DNA from: an uncultured Caulobacteraceae bacterium
GTDB lineage: Bacteria; Pseudomonadota; Alphaproteobacteria; Caulobacterales; Caulobacteraceae
DNA: 6,343 bases
Assembly: GCA_903884915.1 (NCBI GenBank)
Contig: CAISGS010000419.1
Span: forward strand, 1 to 6,343
Direction: 5' to 3'
The first letter of the stretch is position 1. Each line of letters opens with the position of its first letter. The notes under the pieces are model-generated. The model worked only from the letters and a program-made list of their open reading frames with translations, was not told the DNA's origin and searched no databases. The position numbers and the translations under genes were made by a program. Shown one piece after another: positions 1-6,343 of this stretch.

Positions 1-113
1 CGGCGCAGTTCGCCGGTTTCTTTATCTTCGATGTAGGAGTTTGCGCCCAAACTCTGGTGCGAACGACGCATGCCAGCACGCGATGGGGAAACTTTACGCT
101 TAGGAACAGCCAT
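1..113 (-). CDS. rpmF: Large-subunit ribosomal protein bL32, 5' part only (C-terminus off the left edge)
   Basis: The minus strand from 113 down to 1 reads 37 full codons, opening [20 protein letters not shown] and ending in ...[12 protein letters not shown]. The MAVPK(R/K)K-S-R-MRR(S) opening is the hallmark of bL32, a small basic protein of the 50S subunit near the peptidyl transferase centre region. Only about the first 60% of a normal ~60-residue protein is present; the window edge cuts it, not a mutation. The ATG at 113-111 is the only sensible start because the family begins exactly with this motif. The Shine-Dalgarno is poor (AAGAGA about 9 bases upstream at best). It lies 129 bases downstream of pyrG in the same direction, so it could be read through from that string or use its own promoter (see 194-222). 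The too-short-to-be-listed length is compensated by near-perfect family match. Confidence 0.95.
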   Translation of the reverse strand, partial: MAVPKRKVSPSRAGMRRSHQSLGANSYIEDKETGELR

Positions 114-187
114 GTCTGAATCTCTTGCTCGGGAGCATCTAAAGAGGTGTCGCCGGGCCGGGTCACGAACCTGTTCCGTCGAATGAG

Positions 188-212
188 CGGCGGTGTATGC
201 CCTAAACCGCCG
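188..212 (-). other. GC-rich hairpin between pyrG and rpmF (possible weak terminator)
   Basis: CGGCGGT (188-194) and ACCGCCG (206-212) are perfect 7-bp inverted arms around an 11-base loop. It sits 31 bases past the pyrG stop. No T-run follows on either strand, so it is not a classical intrinsic terminator; it may stabilise the 3' end of pyrG mRNA or do nothing. It overlaps the candidate rpmF promoter. Confidence 0.3.
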
Positions 213-222
213 ACAAGTTCAA
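194..222 (-). promoter_or_regulatory. Candidate sigma-70-type promoter for rpmF
   Basis: On the minus strand TTGAAC (222-217) and CATACA (199-194) are separated by exactly 17 bases. The -35 matches consensus at four of six positions and the -10 at only three, so this is a weak prediction. Transcription would start near 187 and give a leader of about 70 bases before the rpmF ATG. It is the best-spaced pair I can find in the pyrG-rpmF gap, and ribosomal protein genes often have their own promoter. Confidence 0.25.
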
Positions 223-242
223 GTGAGGTCACAAAGACCCTT

Positions 243-1898
<1,656 letters not shown>

Positions 1899-1958
1899 TC
1901 AGAGTAGTGCTGATTCGCGAAATGACTTCAGTCCAACCGCAAAAGAACCCACAGGTTT

Positions 1959-2396
1959 TTACGGAGCGGTCTTGGTTGGCGCTGGGGTAGAGGCTGGCTT
2001 AACGGCCACGGGCGCTGGAACAGCGGCTGCGGGCGGTTGCGAGACCGGACGAACCTGCGGGGTTGGGGCTTCAGGCGCGCCGTTGCTTGGTGCCGCCTTT
2101 GGCTTCAAGGCCTCAACATCCATCGCATCGATCTTCAGGCGATCAACAACCGAATTGTTCGCCCGATCACGGCCGGCCAAGATGGTCAGCAGTACGCTCA
2201 GCACAAAGAAGATAACAGCCAAGGTCCAGGTGGTACGGCTCAACAGGTCGCCCGTGCCACGCGCGGTCATAATCCCGCCGCCGCCGCCGCTGCCGCCCAT
2301 ACCCAAGGCACCGCCTTCGGAGCGCTGCATCAAGATCACCAAAATGAGCGCAATGCAGACAATGATGTGGATGGTCAAAAGGATGCTGAGCAGCAT
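1959..2396 (-). CDS. secG: Preprotein translocase subunit SecG, with Pro/Ala-rich C-terminal tail
   Basis: Small inner-membrane subunit of the SecYEG channel, where it assists SecA-driven export. The 145 residues show the expected two-helix plan: TM1 about 3-23, the signature LMQRSEGG-LG at 22-32, a glycine-rich loop (30-41), LLSRTTW (51-57) and TM2 about 55-74. After TM2 comes a charged stretch to about 100 and then a roughly 45-residue tail dominated by Pro and Ala, absent from the 110-residue E. coli protein; low-complexity tails are common in alphaproteobacterial SecG, so I take it as genuine, not a frameshift. The ATG at 2396 begins directly with TM1, as in the family; the Shine-Dalgarno is weak (AAGG about 11 bases upstream). 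It lies between tpiA (109 bases upstream) and pyrG (66 bases downstream), an arrangement known in many alphaproteobacteria. Confidence 0.95.
   Translation of the reverse strand: MLLSILLTIHIIVCIALILVILMQRSEGGALGMGGSGGGGGIMTARGTGDLLSRTTWTLAVIFFVLSVLLTILAGRDRANNSVVDRLKIDAMDVEALKPKAAPSNGAPEAPTPQVRPVSQPPAAAVPAPVAVKPASTPAPTKTAP
2275..2289. repeat. (CCG)5 trinucleotide run inside secG
   Basis: Five tandem CCG units, continuing imperfectly to 2298, encode most of the glycine run in the SecG cytoplasmic loop. Being a triplet repeat, slippage would alter loop length by whole glycines without changing frame. Confidence 0.6.
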
Positions 2397-2454
2397 GGAC
2401 GATCTAGCCTTAATAGAGGGGCGGCATCAGAGCGAGCTCCGATGACCACACAAG

Positions 2455-2479
2455 CCGCGCTCTCTATCATCAAGCGCGG
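2455..2479 (-). other. GC-rich hairpin between tpiA and secG
   Basis: CCGCGCT (2455-2461) and AGCGCGG (2473-2479) form a perfect 7-bp stem with an 11-base loop, 26 bases past the tpiA stop. No U-run follows in the direction of tpiA transcription, so I do not call it a terminator. It could protect the tpiA 3' end or dampen read-through into secG. The rest of the 109-base gap shows no convincing promoter. Confidence 0.3.
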
Positions 2480-2505
2480 TCCGACGCAAAGCGTTCAGCA
2501 GCAAC

Positions 2506-3255
2506 CTATGCCGCTGCAATAATTGGCAGGAAATCGTCAGCCTTAAGCGAGGCGCCGCCGACCAAGGCCCCGCCAACTTCTTTGATCCTTAAGATTTCCG
2601 CCGCATTGGCCGCCTTGACAGAGCCACCATAGAGGATCGGCACCCCGGCGCCCGCTAAACCGAACATCGCAATCAAGGACTCCCGGACCGCCGCATGGAC
2701 CTCCGCGATCTCCGCACTGGTCGGCGTCAAGCCCGTACCGATGGCCCAAACCGGTTCATAGGCAACGCAAAAGGCCTTGCTGTCCAAGGCTGAGGGCAAG
2801 GATCCACGAACCTGACCGGTAACGACCTCTAGGGCCTTGCCAGCTTTCCGCTGTTCTAAGGTCTCACCGACACAGATGATCGGCTCCAGCCCAGCCCAAA
2901 GCGCGGCCTCGACCTTGGCCGACACGATCTGATCAGTCTCGCCGTGGCCTGCGCGGCGTTCCGAATGGCCGAGAATCACGAGACTCGCGCCTGCCTCGGC
3001 CAGCATCTCGGCGCTGACATCGCCGGTGAAGGCTCCGTTTTTTTCGGCTCGGCAATCCTGCCCGCCCACAGCCACCGGCATTCCAACCAGTTCACGGGCC
3101 ATCCGCTCAACCAGTGTCGCCGGAGGGCAAAGGGCAACGCGGGCCCCAAAGGCGCCCTGCTCCACTGCTACCGCAATGGCTCGGGCCTCGTCTAGATCGG
3201 GCGAAAGACCATTCATCTTCCAGTTTCCAGCGATCAATGGACGTGGTGCGGACAT
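2506..3255 (-). CDS. tpiA: Triosephosphate isomerase
   Basis: Interconverts dihydroxyacetone phosphate and glyceraldehyde 3-phosphate in glycolysis and gluconeogenesis, as a cytosolic dimeric (beta/alpha)8 barrel. Using the start at 3255 the protein is 249 residues, the usual size. Visible sites are Lys13 in the AGNWKMNG opening, His97 in LGHSERR (95-101), the general base Glu167 in AYEPVWAIGTG (165-175), and the phosphate-binding loops YGGSVKAAN (209-217) and GGALVGGASL (228-237). The flexible loop 6 reads GTGLTPT, where many bacteria have GTGKTAT; the LTPT form is familiar from alphaproteobacteria. An in-frame ATG at 3273 would add six residues (MNRGNF), but AGGGG at 3267-3263 sits 7 bases before the 3255 ATG and the family begins just ahead of the barrel's first strand, so 3255 is preferred. 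First gene of the minus-strand string. The stop is TAG. Confidence 0.97.
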   Translation of the reverse strand: MSAPRPLIAGNWKMNGLSPDLDEARAIAVAVEQGAFGARVALCPPATLVERMARELVGMPVAVGGQDCRAEKNGAFTGDVSAEMLAEAGASLVILGHSERRAGHGETDQIVSAKVEAALWAGLEPIICVGETLEQRKAGKALEVVTGQVRGSLPSALDSKAFCVAYEPVWAIGTGLTPTSAEIAEVHAAVRESLIAMFGLAGAGVPILYGGSVKAANAAEILRIKEVGGALVGGASLKADDFLPIIAAA

Positions 3256-3259
3256 GAAA

Positions 3260-3291
3260 TTACCCCTATTCATTCGTCCACTGAGGGGTAA
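3260..3291 (-). promoter_or_regulatory. Inverted repeat that would sequester the tpiA ribosome binding site
   Basis: In the tpiA leader RNA, UUACCCCU (3291-3284) is perfectly complementary over 8 bp to AGGGGUAA (3267-3260), with a 16-base loop. The 3' arm contains the whole Shine-Dalgarno sequence, so folding would hide it. A competing arm, GGGGU (3300-3296), can pair over 5 bp with ACCCC (3289-3285) through a 6-base loop; both structures cannot form together. Sequence complementarity is seen; regulation is inferred. Confidence 0.4.
3263..3267 (-). promoter_or_regulatory. tpiA Shine-Dalgarno sequence (decides the start)
   Basis: AGGGG on the minus strand, 7 bases upstream of the ATG at 3255. 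It pairs with the 16S tail with one G-U wobble. The alternative ATG at 3273 has no comparable site, and would place this one inside the coding region. It lies wholly within an inverted repeat (see 3260-3291). Confidence 0.65.
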
Positions 3292-3340
3292 AGGAACCCC
3301 GCTGACCTGTCCATCCAGAGCACTAACTTCAGCGCAAAGC

Positions 3341-3369
3341 TTGCAGGGCGTCGGCGGCCTCTACTATAC
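3341..3369 (+). promoter_or_regulatory. Candidate housekeeping promoter for ppiD-trpE
   Basis: TTGCAG (3341-3346) and CTATAC (3364-3369) are 17 bases apart. The stretch ACTATACC (3363-3370) resembles the Caulobacter-type housekeeping -10 (GCTANAWC) at most positions, and TATACC also matches four of six of the E. coli -10. The -35 keeps only the TTG core. Transcription would start near 3376, giving a leader of about 65 bases to the ATG at 3441. It is the only candidate I see upstream of trpE, so it may serve both genes. Confidence 0.4.
3363..3368 (-). promoter_or_regulatory. Opposite-strand -10 box (TATAGT), possible tpiA promoter
   Basis: The minus strand reads TATAGT, five of six matches to TATAAT, over the same bases as the ppiD -10. 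A start near 3356 would give tpiA a leader of about 100 bases containing the whole hairpin region. No good -35 lies at 15-18 bases (CCACGG at 17), and no extended TG precedes the box, so this is tentative. Confidence 0.3.
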
Positions 3370-3440
3370 CCCTTATCGTCGCGTTCCGTGGCGTGACAAA
3401 CCGGGCCCTGCCCAAACGCTTTGCAAAGGTCGAGACCTCC

Positions 3441-5390
3441 ATGCTTGCTGCCATTCGCACCTTCGCCAAATCGTGGGTTGCCGCTGTCCTCATTGGCCTT
3501 CTGGTCGTCAGTTTTGCCGTCTTTGGCATCAGCGACGTGTTTAAGGCGAAATTGACCGACTCGGTGGTCACCGCCGGAAGTCGCCAGGTCTCGTCCACCG
3601 ACTTTAAGCGCATGTTCGAGAACTATAAGAAGCAGGCTGAACAGCGCACGGGCCAGCCGGTCACGACCGAAGAGGCCGTGAAGCGCGGCCTTGATGAGCG
3701 GGTCCTAACCGAAATCGCCGACAATGAAGGCCTAGCCGAACTGATCCGCATCTCGGGCATCCAGCCCGGGGACAAGCTGATCGGCAAGGAGATCAGCAAG
3801 ACCACAGCCTTCTTCAATCCCATTTCCGGTCAGTTCGACCAAAACCTCTATCAACAGCGTCTGGCTGAAAATCAGCTGACTCCGGCCAAGTTCGAGTCCT
3901 ATCTACGCGATGAGTTGGCTCAGAGCCACTATGCCGCCGGTATTGTCTCAGGCCTTCGCGCCCCTCGGCTCTATGGCGCCCTGATCGCCGCCTATGGCCT
4001 AGAGAACCGTGACCTCAGCTATTTCTCGGTGCGTCCAGGCATGGTGCCCGCGCCGACCCTGCCGACCGACGCGCAGTTGACCGCCTTCATCAAGGAAAAT
4101 TCAGCCCAGCTGATGACGCCCGAAACCCGCGCCCTGACCATTGTTCGGTTCAGCACCGCGGCCATGGCCCCCTCGGTCAAGGTTGATCCTGCAGAGCTGC
4201 AAAAGCTCTACGACTTCAAGAAGGACAGTCTTTCCAGTCCTGAAAAGCGCTCGATTGTTCAGATTCCGGCCAAGGACGCCATCCAAGCCGCCGCCATCGC
4301 GTCGCGTCTGGCCAAGGGTGAAAGCGCCGTTGCCATTGCCAAGGCCTATGGCTTTGAGCCTGTGACCTATGAGGATGCGCCCAAGACCGCCATCGTTGAT
4401 CCGAAAATGGCCGCTGCCGCCTTTAGTCTGCCCGTCGGTCAGGTGAGTGGCCCGATCCAAGGCAGCTTGGGTCTTGGCGTGGTCAAGGTTTTGAAGATCA
4501 CCCCCGGTCAGACAGTATCCTTAGAGGCGATCCGCCCTCAGCTTGAACAGCAGCTTCGCAGCGATGGCGCCTCCCAGAAAGTCTATGATGTGGTTCAGAA
4601 ATATGAGGACGCCCACTCTGCTGGTGCGACCCTTGTCGAAGCCGCACAAAAGGCTGGCGTGGCGGCCCTGTCCGTCGCGCCCATCACCGACAAGGGCACG
4701 ACAGCGCTTGGCCAGCCTGTCGGCGGCGTCAGTGAAAAACTGGTCCGCGCGGCCTTCTCCTTGCCTGAGGGCGGCGAAAGCGACGTCGAAGACGAAGGCT
4801 CTGGCGAATATTACGCGGTGAAGGTCGACAAGATCATCGCCCCCGCCCTGCCCTCCATCGAGTCCATCCGCGTGCCCCTGACCCGCGTCTATATGAGCCG
4901 TGAGATGAACAAGCGCCTCAAGGCCCGTGCTGATGCACTGATCGCCCGGGTCAAGAAGGGTGAGGCCATTGAAGCCGTCGCTGCCTCTGCCGGTGCGCCA
5001 ATCGCGTCGCTGGTCAAGATCGACCGTGCTTCGGCAGGTCAAAATCGCACGGTCAGTCCTGATGTCTTGAACCAACTGTTCGCTTCAAAGACCGGCGATG
5101 CCTTTATCGGCCAAGATGTGCAGTTCGGCTTTGTCGTCGCCAAGGTCATGGCCATCCGCGCCGGTGATATCGCTCAAGCCGCTCAGATCGCTGAATCCCA
5201 GCGTCCGCAAGTGACCATGCAGATGTTCGACGAGATCGGCCAACAGGGCCGCAAGTCGGCGCGCACGGCCGTCAAGGTCACGACCGATTTCGTCCGCGCC
5301 AAGACCGTTCTGGGCTTTGCGCCGGAAGAGACCAAAGGCGCCGTGGACGATACCAAGGCCCCCGCAAAGACTGACGCGAAAGCAAAATGA
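3441..5390 (+). CDS. ppiD: Membrane-anchored periplasmic folding factor, PpiD/SurA-N family (degenerate parvulin)
   Basis: Probably a helper for proteins leaving the Sec channel, held in the inner membrane with its bulk in the periplasm, as known for PpiD. From the ATG at 3441 it has 649 residues, close to E. coli PpiD (about 620). A short basic N-tail (MLAAIRTFAKSW) leads into one membrane helix (about 12-30), then a helical SurA-N-like chaperone region (about 35-230). The parvulin-like region starts near 269 but lacks the usual active-site histidines: the family's R-x-S-H-I strand reads RSIVQI (270-275) and the G-W-H-I-I-K-V strand reads GLGVVKV (344-350). Two further half-domains of similar pattern follow (about 395-467 and 505-575), and a Lys/Ala/Asp tail ends the protein. 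A GTG at 3393 would add 16 residues, but it lacks a Shine-Dalgarno and would put an untypical tail before the membrane helix; AAAGG at 3425-3429 serves the ATG modestly. The stop overlaps trpE. Confidence 0.87.
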   Translation: MLAAIRTFAKSWVAAVLIGLLVVSFAVFGISDVFKAKLTDSVVTAGSRQVSSTDFKRMFENYKKQAEQRTGQPVTTEEAVKRGLDERVLTEIADNEGLAELIRISGIQPGDKLIGKEISKTTAFFNPISGQFDQNLYQQRLAENQLTPAKFESYLRDELAQSHYAAGIVSGLRAPRLYGALIAAYGLENRDLSYFSVRPGMVPAPTLPTDAQLTAFIKENSAQLMTPETRALTIVRFSTAAMAPSVKVDPAELQKLYDFKKDSLSSPEKRSIVQIPAKDAIQAAAIASRLAKGESAVAIAKAYGFEPVTYEDAPKTAIVDPKMAAAAFSLPVGQVSGPIQGSLGLGVVKVLKITPGQTVSLEAIRPQLEQQLRSDGASQKVYDVVQKYEDAHSAGATLVEAAQKAGVAALSVAPITDKGTTALGQPVGGVSEKLVRAAFSLPEGGESDVEDEGSGEYYAVKVDKIIAPALPSIESIRVPLTRVYMSREMNKRLKARADALIARVKKGEAIEAVAASAGAPIASLVKIDRASAGQNRTVSPDVLNQLFASKTGDAFIGQDVQFGFVVAKVMAIRAGDIAQAAQIAESQRPQVTMQMFDEIGQQGRKSARTAVKVTTDFVRAKTVLGFAPEETKGAVDDTKAPAKTDAKAK

Positions 5391-6343
5391 CCTTTCAGCC
5401 CGCCCTAGAGCCCTTTACGCAGAACTATGAGGCCGGACTGCCGCAGGTGGTCTGGACCCGTCTGATCGATGATCTGGAGACGCCGGTCTCAGCCTATCTG
5501 AAGATCGGTCACGGGCGTGACTATGCGTTCCTCTATGAGTCGGTTGAGGGCGGCACCTGGCGTGGGCGCTATTCCATCGTGGCCATGAAGCCAGATCTGG
5601 TCTGGCGCTGTCGCGGCGATCAGGCCGAGAATGCCGAGGGTGCCAATATCGCTGCTGGCCAGTTCACGCCCCAGTCCGGCGGGGCGCTCGATAGCCTGCG
5701 CGATCTGGTCGCCCGCTCGAAGATTGCCCTGCCCAAGGACCTGCCGCCCATGGCTGCGGGCCTGTTTGGCGCAATTGGCTATGACATGGTGCGTCTGGGC
5801 GAGCATCTGCCCAACATCAATCCCGACGCCCTAGGCCTGCCTGACTCCATCATGATGCGGCCCCAAGTGGTCGCTGTGTTCGATTCTATCGGCCAAGAGA
5901 TCATTATGGTCACGGCTGTGCGCCCCAGTGGCCTCAGCGCCGCCGAGGCCCATGCGGCTGCGGTTGGGCGTCTGGAAGAGACCATTAGCGACCTGCGTCG
6001 TCCGATGGCCCATCCGGCGGCCCGCGCCCCCTTGCCCGCGCCGGTCTTCACCTCGCCCCTGACTAAGGACGACTATTGCGACATGGTCGAGAAGGCCAAG
6101 GTCTATATCCGCGCCGGGGACATCTTTCAGGTCGTGCCGAGCCAGCGGTTCCGTGCGCCCTTCACGCTCGATCCCTTCGCCTTCTATCGCTCCTTGCGCC
6201 GGATGAACCCGTCGCCCTTCCTGTTCTTCCTCAATTTCGGCAATTTCCAACTCGCCGGATCGAGCCCTGAGATCATGGTGCGTCTACGCGACAACAAGAT
6301 CACCATCCGCCCCATCGCTGGAACCCGTCCGCGCGGCAAGACG
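5387..6343 (+). CDS. trpE: Anthranilate synthase component I, 5' part (C-terminus off the right edge)
   Basis: Catalyses the first committed step of tryptophan synthesis, chorismate to anthranilate, using ammonia supplied by the TrpG glutaminase. The 319 codons present cover about two thirds of a ~500-residue protein; the window edge truncates it and the frame is open throughout. The N-terminal regulatory domain has FLYES (48-52), matching the LLES element that binds feedback tryptophan in known TrpE, and GRYSIVAMKPD (60-70). The chorismate-binding domain starts near 225 with AGDIFQVVPSQRF (243-255), NPSPFLFFLNF (274-284), GSSPEIMV (291-298) and RPIAGTRPRG (308-317). These favour TrpE over PabB, though the two are paralogues. 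The ATG overlaps the ppiD stop (ATGA, 5387-5390), with only a weak GAAAG (5378-5382) as ribosome site, so translation is probably coupled to ppiD. No leader peptide or attenuator lies between the two genes. Confidence 0.95.
   Translation, partial: MTFQPALEPFTQNYEAGLPQVVWTRLIDDLETPVSAYLKIGHGRDYAFLYESVEGGTWRGRYSIVAMKPDLVWRCRGDQAENAEGANIAAGQFTPQSGGALDSLRDLVARSKIALPKDLPPMAAGLFGAIGYDMVRLGEHLPNINPDALGLPDSIMMRPQVVAVFDSIGQEIIMVTAVRPSGLSAAEAHAAAVGRLEETISDLRRPMAHPAARAPLPAPVFTSPLTKDDYCDMVEKAKVYIRAGDIFQVVPSQRFRAPFTLDPFAFYRSLRRMNPSPFLFFLNFGNFQLAGSSPEIMVRLRDNKITIRPIAGTRPRGKT

Noticed and set aside
1946..1957. AACC-loop-GGTT hairpin followed by TTTT on the minus strand just after secG
   Set aside because: The stem is only 4 bp with two GC pairs and has a mismatch before the A/T pairs; too weak to call a terminator, and pyrG seems to be read through.
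3393..3440. GTG start for ppiD adding 16 residues
   Set aside because: No Shine-Dalgarno precedes it, and the family N-terminus begins with the short basic tail directly before the membrane helix, matching the ATG at 3441.
4521..5075. Minus-strand frame of 184 codons inside ppiD
   Set aside because: Antisense to the well-supported ppiD frame, Asp/Gly/Arg-rich, no motif; a shadow.
5831..6250. Minus-strand frames opposite trpE
   Set aside because: The plus strand encodes unmistakable TrpE motifs here; the opposite frames are a by-product.

Overview
The window looks like ordinary core chromosome from an alphaproteobacterium. Caulobacterales is the best guess, from protein style, the CtrA/sigma-73-type promoter flavour and the gene neighbourhood, but this is inference without a database search. 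Base composition and codon use look uniform throughout. I see no mobile element, CRISPR array, tRNA or rRNA, and no gene-free stretch longer than 300 bases.

Layout: the left half (1-3255) is a minus-strand gene string, read right to left: tpiA (triosephosphate isomerase), secG (Sec translocon subunit), pyrG (CTP synthase), then the start of rpmF (ribosomal protein bL32), which runs off the left edge. Spacers are 109, 66 and 129 bases. The right half (3441-6343) is on the plus strand: a PpiD/SurA-like membrane-anchored folding factor whose stop codon overlaps the start of trpE (anthranilate synthase component I) in an ATGA junction. trpE runs off the right edge after 319 codons.

The two halves diverge from a 185-base control region (3256-3440). 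It has a plausible promoter for ppiD whose -10 box also reads as a good -10 box on the opposite strand, towards tpiA. The tpiA leader contains an 8-bp perfect inverted repeat that would bury the tpiA Shine-Dalgarno sequence, plus a competing 5-bp pairing that would release it. This is the most unusual thing in the window, though it rests on short complementarities.

The genes are housekeeping: glycolysis (tpiA), protein export (secG) and envelope protein folding (ppiD), nucleotide synthesis (pyrG), translation (rpmF) and tryptophan synthesis (trpE). I found no clear new multi-gene system. Points worth a second look are the tpiA leader, the shared -10 element, the degenerate triple-module architecture of the PpiD-like protein and the ppiD-trpE translational junction.
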